Below, piece by piece: positions 1 to 11,936 of a DNA stretch of 64,000 bases. Numbering within the stretch: position 1 is the stretch's first letter; each line of letters starts with the position of its first letter. The position numbers and the translations under genes were made by a program. The notes under the pieces are model-generated. The model had not been told where the DNA came from and did not search any database. It saw nothing but the letters and a program-made list of their open reading frames with translations. Source of the stretch: Tritrichomonas musculus (lineage: Eukaryota; Parabasalia; Tritrichomonadida; Tritrichomonadidae); NCBI GenBank assembly GCA_039105265.1, contig JAPFFF010000014.1, forward strand, positions 3,534,001 through 3,598,000, given 5' to 3'.

Positions 1-445
1 GGAGAACGTTTATTATTTGAATAGTTGCATGTCTCTGAAAAAGTTTAAATTGACTAGGTTTGTTTTTGACACTTATTTTACAATTTAAATAACTATTATG
101 ACATGTTATATGAAATGGATGAAAATAATCGTTTTTTATTTAACATGTCATCTTATTCTTTGAGAATGTCAAAAAAAATTGCGGTTACTAAACGTACTGG
201 ATTTGTACCTTAAAAAATGTTAATCAAAAAGATTTTTTATTCAAATTTATAAAACAATCATTTTAAAACTTTTTCAATTTTGTAAATTTGTAAACTAATC
301 AAAATTAGACAAAATTAAATTTCTATTTATACTGGAAATTATTAGATAAAATTTTAATATTTTTAAATATATATAAATAATAGTATTTATAAAATAATCA
401 AATAATATATAAAAGGTATTGTCCGAAAAAATAGAGTTTGGGTAC

Positions 446-1100
446 CTTTAGATAGAGGTGGGGGAGCAAAATTTTTTTTTTAAATCAGTTCAAAATTATA
501 ATATAAATTCTTATATATATGGTAAATTAAATCACAAAGTTTCAAGATGATTGGACTGGCGCATTCCAAAATCAAAAAATAAAAAAAAATTCTGGTGCTA
601 TATGGTCAGAAAAACAATTATTATAGTTAATATGTTCTCAGTTTGGAATTGGCCATCGTTTTATTTGTTATATTTTAATATTATTTTATTTAAATATTAC
701 TATTTTTATTTGATTCGTCAAAACTAGATTTTCTTTTATATTTGAGAAGAATTTCGTAAATCATTACACATGCAATATTTATCTATAATTTTTTTCATTT
801 AAAAATTATTAATAATAGTATTTGAAGAAATAATAATTTTTATAATTGTTTTTATATAATAAATATATTATAATTTTTATTATAACTTATTTTTATATCG
901 AGATAAATATATTTTAATGATAAATAAAAACTTCATATTTAATCAAGTTAGGCATAAGATATACGGATTAAATAAAATAAAATAAGTTTTCATACATATT
1001 CTTCCAATAACAAGAAATAAATCTTTTTTTATACTGTTAAAATTGGTATTTTTTTAAATATAAAATACGTTATTTTTGGCTCCCCCACATCTAAAAAGAT
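446..1100. mobile_element. putative non-autonomous TIR element, about 650 bp
   Basis: Two inverted arms bound an AT-rich stretch without a coding frame. The left arm (446-471) has TTTAGAT followed by GGTGGGGGAGC and AAAA. The right arm (about 1074-1098) reads as the complement with GGCTCCCCCAC and ATCTAAAAAG. The G-run is conspicuous in such AT-rich DNA and makes chance pairing unlikely. I could not find a clear target-site duplication, so the exact ends are uncertain. It looks like a MITE (miniature inverted-repeat transposable element). Confidence 0.45.
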
Positions 1101-2291
1101 TAAAATATTTGAGAAATCTCATTGAATTCTCATCATTCAATTGGACGTACGCCCTTAAAATGATCATAATTCATATCCTATTTGTATTATGTAGGAATGA
1201 CACATCAATTCATATTTATTATTATTTGTTGTTTATATTTAATTGCATTTCATAAGCCATAACTCAAATGATTAATGAAAAATAACAGAAAAAAATCTAT
1301 ATCACCAATAATTTAATATATATTAATGTTTGATTTTCAAAAACATGTTCATTTATTGTATCATTTGATGCTTGATGATATATCAAAAAAAATCAAAAAA
1401 GTGCTCCACCAATTCAGCTAGGATTCACTCTTTTTATTTGAATTGTTTTTTCGTACGTTAAAAATAAACCATTCAATTATAAATCTCATCAAAAATGAAA
1501 AAAGAAAACTAATATCATTTATCATATTGTCATAAAAGCAGATAATTATATTGAAAGTTTTTAAATATATCATTTAAAATAATTTTTGTATTAATCAAAT
1601 AATAATATGAGTATAAATCTCATAAAAATTGTGATTCGAGGTATATATAGATATATTCATATTTTATACGTTTATATAACGAAATTAATCACTATATTAA
1701 TTATTGAACTTCCTTGAATTCAGCATTAAGTTACAAAATAAATTTGTGAGAAATATATATAAACCATTCAAATTTTTATGAAAAATAAAATTGATTTTAT
1801 AGCTGAATCCGTGGGACAAAATTCAACAATGTATAAAACAAAAATAATTGTATATATATGTAAAATTATAATACTAAATATCAAAAAGAAATAATTTTTT
1901 TTTATGCGCCCGTACCTCTTAAGAAAATGACTTATTTCTCAATTGCTTTACGAAATATTTTAACACTAATTGTACGATACATGTATTAATCATTTTATAA
2001 AACAATAAATTATAACAAATTATTGTTTGTTTACGATTTTTCCACTATCAAAATGAACTTTTCCACTATCAAACCGAAAAGACTGTAATTTTTTTTCTCT
2101 CAAAAAAAATTCACAAAAAAGAGTTTCCATACCTTTAAAATTGATATTTTATTGTTTTAAATAAAAAACGAGATCTTCAAAGAACAAAACTCTTAATATG
2201 CATCTTTTGCTATAAACTTTGACAGTTTTATCTTGTATTTCCTTCCCTCTCATGGAAAAATAGTCCCCAGTCTAAATGGTTCTGATTTCAG

Positions 2292-2435
2292 CTAATCCCA
2301 AGTTATATTATTTTCTTGAAATTCTTTTTCAAAAACATTTTCAGTGGATTTCTCTACTTGAAGAAATAATTGTGCATCCCTCTTTTCAATAACCACTTCG
2401 TCAAGAGTCAAGGAGTCCATATTCAGTGGCTTCAT
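2292..2435 (-). pseudogene. small coding-looking relic
   Basis: Reading leftwards from an ATG at 2435, 47 codons give a charged, mixed peptide (MKPLNMDSLTLDEVV at the start) unlike the Ile/Lys/Asn/Phe-only translations of the surrounding intergenic DNA. After the first stop a similar-looking frame continues for some tens of codons with further stops. This suggests the remains of a longer protein gene. I do not recognise a family. Confidence 0.25.
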
Positions 2436-2728
2436 CAAAATGAAAAAAAATTAGAAAAGATATGCATGTAGATTCTCAAAAGAGCAAAAGAACAGACAAT
2501 CAAATATTCTTGCAGCATTTATACTTTTCGATATTGGCAGTTTCATAACAAACGAAATTGTTTTTATAACAAGGATTTATGGAACAACTTTCTGAAGGCT
2601 TAATATGAAATCGAAAATATTAAAAGTTTCTGTTTCTGGATATTGTATATTTTTTATTCTTCCAAGTGTTTCATTAACAATTTTGTCTCTTATTAATTAA
2701 CCTTGTTCATTATTAAGCCTTGGTTTTT

Positions 2729-2780
2729 GTATTTACAATTGTATACAACTTGTCCGTTTAAAAATTACAATTGTAAATAC
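2729..2780. repeat. perfect 15-bp inverted repeat (hairpin)
   Basis: GTATTTACAATTGTA at 2729-2743 is followed after 22 nt by its exact complement TACAATTGTAAATAC at 2766-2780. No gene lies nearby, so a terminator role cannot be assigned. It may be the core of a degraded foldback element. Confidence 0.6.
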
Positions 2781-3640
2781 GTTATTTTCTCGATATTAAT
2801 TTTTTATAAAACCCCCTAAAAAACCGTTTACAATTTTTTACGGCGCTAAAAAACTATTCCTAACAAAATACCTCTATTCTTTTTAATACATTTGATATCC
2901 AGCAATTATTATTCAGATCATAAATAATAATTTTATTGAACTATTTCTTTTGATTTTCTGTTTCAATGAGTATAATTTAGATATCAATCATTGAAAATAA
3001 AATTGGGGTTTGCTCTGATATAAAGCATTTAATTTGTGCATAAAGCAAAATTCTGTTTTTGTTTTTTGTTTCAGTTTTTGCCCCAAAAAGTTACTTGATC
3101 ATCATCATTTAAAAATCTTTTGAAAATCAAAATTCATTCTATTGGCTTTGCTTATTTGATTTAGCGTTATTAGTACAGTTTTATTTATTAAAATGATTAC
3201 ATTTAAAGTGCTAGAACATAAAATGATTTTTTTATTTTTTGTTTAATTACTATTTCATTTTTACAAAATATAAAATATTTCTGTTATTTTCATAAAAAAA
3301 CAAATAATTATATTATTTAATGCTTTTTTATGAGATATATCAAAAATAGATTAAGATATTCGATCAATATAAATTTTATTTATTTTTGAATAGTTTATTT
3401 CATTTTGAACTTTTTTAACAGATATTTTTAAAAATGGATAGCATAGTATAAATCAAATGATATTCTTAATTGATATTAAAAAAATATTCCTTGAATTTCT
3501 TTTCAAAAATAATAATTTTCATGATTTGAAGTAAATAAATGCATAAATATATTTATAATATAAAAAACTGGTTATATAAAAATAGTTAACTTAAAAATTT
3601 TTTATATTAGAAAAAATAAATCTTACAATTTCATTGAAAA

Positions 3641-3723
3641 ATTGAGAGTTTTTTGTAGGAAAAACGTATTTTATTGTATGCAATTATTTTAAATTGAGAG
3701 TTTTTTGTAGGAAAAACGTATTA
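3641..3723. repeat. short direct duplication, about 31-bp unit
   Basis: ATTGAGAGTTTTTTGTAGG followed by AAAAACGTATT occurs at 3641 and again at 3693, separated by about 20 bp of unrelated sequence. The two copies are nearly identical, so the duplication is recent or under constraint. Confidence 0.7.
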
Positions 3724-4466
3724 TTTTGATAAGAGAATGAAAAGTTATTAAAAATAAAATATATTAAAAATAATAAAATATATATTAATTATAATAATTT
3801 ATATATTTATTTGATACTTAGTACGATAAAAAAAATATATCAAAATATTAAATATTGCTTAAAAATTGTTGATAATTATTAAAAATTGCCCAATAATAGG
3901 AAAATGAAAGTTTTAATCTTGAAAATATAAATAAATGTTTATATAAAATGTTTATAGATAGATTAATTGTCAATATCAAAAAATATGATTTTCGAGGCAG
4001 TTATATATCCAGACAGGATCATTATTCCCTTTTGAGGTTATATAATATTTTAATCAGTATTAATAGCTAATAATTAATACACCATTATATTTTCGATTAG
4101 TCATAAAAACAGAAATTTAGGGGTTTTTTTTTTTATTTCAATCTTGATCTACAATTATTATTTTATATTAAAAATGTTTTAAATAATTTAGAAATAAAAT
4201 GATAAAATAGTAAAATGTTTTTCAAATCAAATAATATTATTTTTGATTCTTCATAAAATTAAAAAAACTTATCCGCATTCAAAAAGTTTCATTAATACTA
4301 CGACTCAAAAAATCGTTTTTTTATGAAAAAAGACGTTAAAAAGACGTTTATAGAATTTGTGATGTAAAAAAAATAAGGCCTATTCATTACCACAAATTAT
4401 TTTGAAAACTTCTTCGGAATAGCTTTGAATGATCTTATTTAATACGAATCTAAAGAGTCGTCGGAT

Positions 4467-4772
4467 CTAAGTACTATTTGATCCCGTGATATCATATATT
4501 CTATTCTTCTTTGAAAACGAATCCAGAATGTTTTGGCACAGATCTTGGAAAATAAACATTATTATATTACTGATTCTAATTTCAGGTAAACATGGACATT
4601 CCAGGAAACAGTTAACACTTTCATAAATTACATCTATTGCTTCTTTTAACTTCAGGACCTGACTTTGCTCTTGATCATTGATTTCATTATTAATTTGTAT
4701 AATCTTCTTCCTCATAACATCTAGTCTTATTTGATTACCATGTGGATCACGAAGTAACAAATAATCATTCAT
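4467..4772 (-). pseudogene. hypothetical 101-residue frame, probably the 3' part of a broken gene
   Basis: The peptide starts MNDYLLLRDPHGNQIRL and has a helical, charged middle with three Cys (around CFLECPCLPE), unlike random AT-rich translation. The same frame is open upstream of its ATG beyond one stop (upstream peptide includes AHESTVPLVVFPVSY), so the apparent start is probably internal to an older gene. I recognise no family. A short intact gene is the alternative. Confidence 0.35.
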
Positions 4773-4927
4773 ATCATTTTATTGAGCAATAAATGAAATA
4801 TATGAAACAGGAAACACAACAAGTGGAACTGTGGACTCGTGAGCTTGATTCATTAAATAAAAGTGAATCAAATATAAAAAAATTCAGATTAATATTCAAT
4901 AATTGAATAAATGCTTATCTGACCAAA

Positions 4928-5020
4928 TTTTTGCCGAGTCTTACCACATCCGCAGGTTCTTGGTTCCCCTTCTCTGCGTTCAATGCCCACTAGGGGGAAT
5001 GTAGACTTCGGAAAAAAAAA
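4928..5020 (+). repeat. GC-rich hairpin element, copy A
   Basis: An island of higher GC in AT-rich DNA begins TTTTTGCCGAGTCTTACC and ends GTAGACTTCGGAAAAA, so the two ends can pair (CCGA-GTCT with AGAC-TTCGG). The same ends, with CTAGGG just inside the right arm, recur at 52742-52825 (opposite strand) and 58526-58632. Three dispersed copies show that it is a repeat family, not a local accident. Confidence 0.6.
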
Positions 5021-5039
5021 TTATGACCGATGAACTTTT

Positions 5040-5460
5040 CAGAACTAGTAGTTTTTCCGGCTGCATCTCTATTATTTGCATAACCTTTATCAATTGCTAC
5101 TGTAGATAATATTCTATTTGGTTGAGGAACTTTTGAATCATCAAAGAAAATTAATTTATCAAGAACAATAATGACGGTTTTGCTAATTTTATCAAATAAT
5201 GAGAAGTGTTAAGTAAAAAATTGTTATAGCTCTTGATAATATTTCTAAGGAATTGGTTTTTGAAATTACACAAAAGGTATGCTTTTCTTCTACTAATAGC
5301 ATTATGTTTAATGAGTGTGAAGAATTTGGATCAGTATTCTGAACTATTCAAAGGCGTGCACAATTAGGAGAAGAAAAAATTATCAATTCTGACAAATTTC
5401 AAGAATTAATACAGAAGTATTATTAGCAAAAATTCATAAGAATTTTTAATATGAATTTCA
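5040..5460. pseudogene. decayed coding relics on both strands
   Basis: The minus strand at about 5040-5180 reads FFDDSKVPQPNRILSTVAID in an otherwise broken frame. The plus strand at 5222-5428 reads a coding-like peptide (including NISKELVFEITQKV and NECEEFGSVF) with a stop inside. Both have a mixed amino-acid content that differs from intergenic translations. They look like pieces of two unrelated genes or of a transposon body. No family recognised. Confidence 0.3.
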
Positions 5461-5994
5461 ATTACAAATTCTATGGTTTTTTATGAACAAATAGAATCTA
5501 AAATTGATTTGTCATCATTATTATTAATAAATGTAGCATAATTATCGACACATATGGAATAAAACTCAGAAGAATTTGCAACGTCTGGATAAATGTATAG
5601 TACATTATAGAGTAGCTGCAACGAAATTTTTTGGGGAAGCCCTCTCAAAAAGTGGAATGTCAAACTAATTTTTCTCAATATATGATAATTTTTTAAAAAA
5701 TATAAATGCATATAATAAAAATTTAAATGAATATCTACCACTTTTTATTATTATATTATGTGTGCTGTCATAATTTCAAATAAAAGGCGGCATTATTGAA
5801 ATGACCGCTCCCATTTTATTACTAAGGAAAGATTAATAAAAATATCATTTTTATAATATATGCATTAAATATATTTATTCCTTTACTGCTTTTAAAACAA
5901 AATGAAGTATTTGATAAGTTACATTTATTTTAATGTCACTAAAAATAATAAAATTTTTCTTAACTTTTTGTTTATGTTTATAAAAACTTTTTGA

Positions 5995-7896
5995 ATGGTT
6001 TATGAAAATATAATGAAAGATTATCTGAGAGATGAATCTGTACGGTCATCGCCGGTTCCCGACATCAATTTTTCAATAAATGAAATTCAAAAGCGAATCA
6101 AGCAAGTTCAAAAACAATCAAATCAAATAAAAATTTCAGATGAGTTATCAGCATTATCAAGAAAACATCCAAATACTAGGAGGCCTTCCCATCAACTTTT
6201 AACAATTTGTTTAAAGTTATTTTTTATTTCAGCCGCAGCTTATGAATTTATATCATTTTTTATACCAATTCCATGCGTTCGAACTATGTTCTACAAACAA
6301 AAAATATTTCTAAATGATTTTCAAAATTTCTTAACAGATATTACTAAAACAAAAATAATTGCAGAAGAATATAGTAAAAATTGGTCTGCAAATGAGCCCG
6401 TTATTCTGGCAGTAGATGCCTGTTCAGTTAATCCAACTGTATCGATTTTTTCTAATGGTACTGTAGAAGGTTTAATAGAGAAATACCAAATGAGTAAAGA
6501 TCTTTTAACTCAATCTAGTACCACAATATCTGTTTTCGAAGAATGGATGCAAAATGTGAGTAGTTTAGTCATAGATTCTTATTTCGTATATCATGTTCAA
6601 CCGTTAAATCCTTCTCTCAACAATTTTATACTTCATATTGTTCCATCAAAAGGAGGGAAAGGAAACAATTCCACAATTTCTACTTTAAAAAAATTAGCAA
6701 AAATTCTTCAAAGTGTTAATATAACAGTTGTATCATTTTCATCAGATGGTGACACTTTTGCCACTCCATCACATACAAATAATATTAAAAAACATTATAA
6801 TAAATTTAAATATAATACTTCACCTAACATAACAGAACCTTTATTCCTGTCAGATCCTCTTCATATACTTAAAAGGGTCCGTTATCACTTTATTCCAATT
6901 GTAACAGACCCAAATCAAATGATTTCACTTTTAAATCTGCCTTCGATGGTTTTTAGAAATGACAGGGCAAGTAAGATGCACGATAAACTTCCTCTGCTAT
7001 TTTTTCAAATGAATAATTATTTGGAATTAAGAAAACATCAATTATTTAATTATTCAATTTTTATTTTACCATACACATTATTGCTTTCATCATTGTCAGA
7101 CAAATTAGAATTTGAAAAGAGATTATTATATTTGAACATAGCTAGAATAATTCTTGAGAAAAATTATTTTCCACATCACCTCACTTCATATCCAAATCAC
7201 ATAGCATTTAAACAAAATATAATACGAGATTGTCTCTCAACGGTTTTGACAATACTGGATATACTAAATCTTCCTAATGTTACAATTATTCATTTAAATA
7301 GGTTGGGCACGAACCCACTTGAGCATACATTTGGAATTATAAGAATGCGCAGTAAAGATCATCATAACAGCAAACGTTTTATATTAGAAGCTGGAAAAAT
7401 CAATGCACTTATTAAAATAAATGAAGAATTGATTTTAGAAAACATAAAAAATAGACAATTGCAATTTGGAAAAGTAATTTCACTTCCTAATGAAAAAAGT
7501 TATTCTGATTCAGAAGCTAAAGAATATGTTGATTCATTATTCGCAGAAGCAAAAAATGGATATTGTAATAAGGCATGTAAAAAAATTCATTCAATTTTCT
7601 TAAACTCAACAAGCACAAATAATAAAACTAATAAATGCTATTTATTAAATAGTAATGATATTTTACTTGCCCCGAATTCAAATATATTAATTGAGAAAAG
7701 ACAAAATGCTGCCAGTGAGTTAAATAAAAAATGCCGTTGGAGTAATAATGAAATTTCGTTATTACTCAAATTAAAAAAAGATTTAAAAGGTAACATTACA
7801 CTTATTAATGAATATTTTCCTAAAAGAACATATAAATCAATCGAACATAAGTTAAATAGCATCCAAAACAAAAAGAGTGGAAATCATAATCAATAA
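5995..7896 (+). CDS. transposase-like protein with C-terminal SANT/Myb domain
   Basis: The 633-residue protein has scattered acidic residues in an order suggesting an RNase-H-like (DDE/D) nuclease: D141 in AVDACS, D251 and D253 in SSDGDTF, D287 in LSDPLHILKR, and E443 in NPLEHTFGIIR. The LE..FG.IR block resembles the acidic helix of P-element/THAP9-like transposases, but I cannot assign a superfamily. Residues about 580-630 form a SANT/Myb-like repeat (CRWSNNEISLLL to SIEHKL). The frame is whole and starts at the only upstream ATG. A broken relative lies at 53230-54775 on the other strand, sharing the FVYHVQPL / SFSSDGDTF region in register. Clean terminal inverted repeats were not found, so it may be an active element with ends I missed, or a domesticated host gene. 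The fold is inference; the relationship to the relic is visible directly. Confidence 0.7.
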   Translation: MVYENIMKDYLRDESVRSSPVPDINFSINEIQKRIKQVQKQSNQIKISDELSALSRKHPNTRRPSHQLLTICLKLFFISAAAYEFISFFIPIPCVRTMFYKQKIFLNDFQNFLTDITKTKIIAEEYSKNWSANEPVILAVDACSVNPTVSIFSNGTVEGLIEKYQMSKDLLTQSSTTISVFEEWMQNVSSLVIDSYFVYHVQPLNPSLNNFILHIVPSKGGKGNNSTISTLKKLAKILQSVNITVVSFSSDGDTFATPSHTNNIKKHYNKFKYNTSPNITEPLFLSDPLHILKRVRYHFIPIVTDPNQMISLLNLPSMVFRNDRASKMHDKLPLLFFQMNNYLELRKHQLFNYSIFILPYTLLLSSLSDKLEFEKRLLYLNIARIILEKNYFPHHLTSYPNHIAFKQNIIRDCLSTVLTILDILNLPNVTIIHLNRLGTNPLEHTFGIIRMRSKDHHNSKRFILEAGKINALIKINEELILENIKNRQLQFGKVISLPNEKSYSDSEAKEYVDSLFAEAKNGYCNKACKKIHSIFLNSTSTNNKTNKCYLLNSNDILLAPNSNILIEKRQNAASELNKKCRWSNNEISLLLKLKKDLKGNITLINEYFPKRTYKSIEHKLNSIQNKKSGNHNQ

Positions 7897-8500
7897 TTAA
7901 AAAAGAAATTTATTTAATATTATGCTATCATTGTTTTTATATTAATCAATAATACTAAAAAACTTAAATTGAAAATCCAATATGAAAAAAAATTAGAATT
8001 TGAATATTATCGTATTTTATATAAAATTGATTTGACGAAAAATCATAAGAAAATATGCAAATATATAGTAAATAATGCAAATAATATGCCAAATAAAGTA
8101 GAAAATGCAATCAATAAATTATAATCTACGCATTTTTATTGTAATTCTGCGGTAAATCTGATCATTTATGCAATTGGGCATTTAACACCATTTACTGGAA
8201 AATTTGGTCATTTTTGCTAATAATTTTCTTTCAGATTGATTAAAAATAGTAATTAGAATCTTGAAATGCAATTAGAATTGAGAATTAGTTTACTAATTAG
8301 GATCCCCATAAATATATACATTGATATATTGATTTAATAGCAAATTTGGTGTATAAAAATAAGTTTGGCTTGTTTCAATCAACAAATTATTATAATAAAA
8401 AATAGAATTTTTTTTAATTTTTCGTATCACATTTCATAAAAAAACGATTATGTTTTGAATTTGTTGCAGCTACTCTTACATTATTTAAAGTTTCATAAAG
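7897..8500. other. AT-rich spacer downstream of the transposase gene
   Basis: No gene seen. It includes an AATGACCAAATT-type segment near 8195-8215 (as the complement) that weakly resembles AAATGACCGCTC near 5797, upstream of the transposase gene. That could be the worn ends of its element, but the match is too short to claim. Confidence 0.3.
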
Positions 8501-8514
8501 AGAAACTTTTGCTA

Positions 8515-9240
8515 ATTTTTGATTATATATTTGGCAGTTTTTGGTCCAACAATTTTCATCACTTTTGGATAACTTAGAAAGAGGGATGTGGACTTTTTTT
8601 GCCTGATTTCTTTGAACCCTAAAATATCTTTTGATATTGTTTCTTTTATGTTATGATCGCTCCAATTCATTGAAAATTTAGGAAACTTTGGTGGTGTGAA
8701 TTCAAAGCATGATTAAATTTCACTTATTAGTGTATTAAGTAATTCTTTTTCTTTTTTTCTTTTAATTAAAATTATCTACATTAAGTGCTCTTTTTGATTT
8801 TTTTTTTTTTTTTTTTTTTCCTAATATCATAATCACCATTTGATTTAGTGTAATAGATTGTTTGATTGATTCAATTTTTTGGTGTATAATTGTTATTATC
8901 TCTCATGCTTTAAATAGCACTTGATGTGAGCGCGAATTTTCAGTTCCATAGAGAGATGACCAATAATTATCTTCGCCACAAAGACATCAATCTTTACATA
9001 AAGAAAAAATTGATGATTCTTTTTTTAATTTTTTAATTTCTCAATCATGCTAGACCTTTTTCTCATTAGGGAACTCTCTTTTTTTGATTCATAATAAGAT
9101 ACATGTCTTAGTGTACAGTTTATAAGAATAGACATTTTCGAAATAAGTGAATACTTATTTCCTAATGAATTGTTAATTACTGCAAGAAACCTTTCCGAGT
9201 GATTAAAAACACCGAGAGACACAGCTTGATTCACGAGCCA
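8515..9240 (-). pseudogene. broken coding region, family unknown
   Basis: The minus strand at about 8520-8710 reads a coding-like stretch (FEFTPPKFPKFSMNWSDHN and later KSTSLFLSYPKVMKIVG) ended by stops. A further 69-codon frame lies at 9025-9234. A long poly-T run (about 8798-8819) lies between them. Composition suggests decayed protein-coding DNA, possibly of a mobile element. No motif is strong enough to name it. Confidence 0.3.
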
Positions 9241-9249
9241 TTAAAGCCC

Positions 9250-11080
9250 ATCTCTCATAATAGTAATTGCTATTAGGATCGCCATATGTATGTTATATCT
9301 TTGTTCTTAAATCATATGCACAAATTCTAAATAAATTCGAGCATTAATACAGAAGAATCTCTGGCACAATTTTAAGGACATCAAGCTTTAATGCAGAAGA
9401 ATTGAAATCACCAATTCTTACATATTTCAAACATCAACATAGATGTGTCATAACACTATTATGTCTAATTAGCTATTATAAATGAAATTTTATAATTTAA
9501 TATAAAATTCTTATTACATGCATTCCATTTAAGATTGCAAATTATATTCGAGCCTGATATATGACTTAGAATCTCGGTTCATTAGTTTTATGCAATACAC
9601 TTTTATGATGATCATTCATCATTTCATTATGCAATTCAAAGTCGCAACAGTTATATTAAATTAATAAAATTGATTTCACTCTTTTTGATCAATTTATAGA
9701 ACGGATTCTCAGTAAAATGATTCATATATTCGATATCAATTTTATAATCTGGATTTTGGAATCAAATTTCCGTTTTCATATAAAATGCTCGAACTGTTAC
9801 AAAGGTAACATTTCTTTTTAAAAAAGAAATAATTGTTTCATTTGTTTTTCCAGATTTTTTAGCGAAAATTACTTCCACTTGAAGGATTGTGATGTAATCT
9901 TGTGTAGCTGTTATGACTAGTCGTCAAACTTTAGTTAAAAGTGAACATGACGGAGAAAAAAAAATGTTCAGAAATCATTTCTAAACAAATATTTTTTGAA
10001 TTTCAAAATTGTAAACAAAATTAGTCAGATATTGAATGGATTTTGATCTTCGTCCTCTTAAAATATCTGGGAGTATGGAAAGAGAAATACTCTTTCAATT
10101 CGATCTTTTTCATAAAGATGGTTTTTTATAGAAAACTTTTAAATATAAAAAATAACTAAAGCAATTTTTTTTCAATGAAAATATCACTTCAATCCAGTCC
10201 TTTTGAATACACTTCAGACTCAAAAGAGTTACTGTATTTTATCAATTCCTGTCAGAAACATTCAAAAAAGAGGTGCGAGAACTACCTTTGGTTAACCAAT
10301 TTATTTCAAATTTAGATATTTATTTATACAGGTAAAATAATGTATAATTAATGTATAATTTTTTAATTTGGTTCGCTACGAGTATTATTATATTGATTTT
10401 AAAATTGAATATGAGAAAAAAAAAAATCAAATTTTTATTTCTAAAAAAAAAAAAAAAAGAGCACCAAATACTTTGTTTTTTAAGGTAATTTTTATATTTG
10501 TTTACATAAAAAAATTTAAATATTCACATTTTTAACTTTTGTAATCGTTGAACAATTAAAGGATTTCAATATTAGAAAATTATACAAACAAAGAATATAG
10601 CATAAAATGATCAATTATTACTAATATCAATGATATTATTTGATAATTCATAAATTAAACTATTTACTTGGTTAAGAATTACGATTATGATAAAAAGATT
10701 TTCAAAAATATGTTTTATTGTTGTCATTTGACAAATAACTGATATTTAATTGGTTTAATAATTATTTCTCTAATGAATAATGCATGGTTTATAAAGATAT
10801 AATCTGAAATTCTTGATAATTAATTATTTTAGTCTTGTTTATTATAATGGTCTGTTATTATTAGATTATTATTTAATTTAATGAAAGTATTAAGCGTATA
10901 AAGTGTGAAAATAGATTTATAAAATTATTGAAGATAAGATCTGTCCCCTGTTTGCTATTTCAAGATAAAATAAATATTTTTCAAAATAAATTTCGTCCAA
11001 AAATTATATATTACATTTTATTTATTTTTAATTTACTGATATTTAAGAAATATTAATAAAATATTATATAACGGAATTTG
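9250..11080. other. AT-rich intergenic stretch
   Basis: I see no intact gene, RNA gene or clear element ends. The minus strand between about 9880 and 10310 has scattered short coding-like pieces broken by many stops, too weak to call. Homopolymer A and T runs are common (for example around 10417 and 10446). Confidence 0.5.
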
Positions 11081-11084
11081 TACA

Positions 11085-11155
11085 GAATTTTGAGGGGATT
11101 TAAGCCTAACGAACATTGCATTGAATTTTGAGGGGATTTAAGCCTAACGAACATT
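11085..11155. repeat. tandem duplication of a 33-bp motif, 38-bp period
   Basis: GAATTTTGAGGGGATTTAAG followed by CCTAACGAACATT occurs at 11085 and again at 11123 without a mismatch. A truncated relative (AAGGCTAACGAATTATT) lies near 11570. It lies some 800 bp upstream of the CFAP77 gene. Confidence 0.75.
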
Positions 11156-11936
11156 TCTACTCAATTCTTTTTTAACTTTTTGTGAATAAAAAAATAAAAC
11201 TACGCCCATCGAGCGGATTTATAAATAATCATAATATAATATCATACAATATAATTTAATTCTAATATAAAATAGTTATCCCGATAAAATTAATATTATA
11301 GCTAGATATTTATGTTTTCTATAATTTTTTTGCTAAAATAAATTTATCTTATTTATATTATAATATTATATATATATTAATTAGAAATTATATCAATAAT
11401 TCTATTTAGAATATGATAAAATGAATAAATAATCAATATTATTTCAACTTCAATCATATTCTTCAAAATATGTAAAATTTGAATTTCAACGTATGAACTT
11501 TCAAATAGTGCGATACTGATATATAATATACAAAATCAATTATATACTTTATTTTATTAAAAAAATCATAAGGCTAACGAATTATTTTTTGAAAAATCAA
11601 TCTTTTTTTAAAACAAAAAATACGTTATTTTAGTTCTCGCACTTCTTTCAAAAAGTTTGCTCCCAAAATTTTATGTTTTGAGATTTCATTTTTTGTAGAT
11701 ATTTTTTGTTATTTTAATTTTATAATTTGATATCTTCGCAGAATTCTGCCTTTTTGCTTTTATATTAATAATTATTAATAATTTTTTCAACAACTTTTTC
11801 AATTAATTTGAAAACGTTATTGAGGAATTTTTTCTATAACATTTTGTTTTTTCAATTAATACGTTTAAATAAAATCAGATTAAAATAAACATTTAACGTA
11901 CTTTCTCTATTAGAAAAGAAATAAAATATAATAAAA

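Larger units (their letters stand above)
1106..4440. other. AT-rich stretch with no supportable intact gene
   Basis: No reading frame here has coding-like composition over a useful length. It contains the hairpin at 2729-2780, a short coding-looking scrap near 2292-2435 on the minus strand and the direct duplication near 3641-3723. The rest is low-complexity A/T sequence. Confidence 0.5.

Noticed and set aside
5790-8215. TIRs of the SANT-tailed transposase gene (AAATGACC on either side)
   Set aside because: Only about eight matching bases; not enough in AT-rich DNA, and there is no target duplication.
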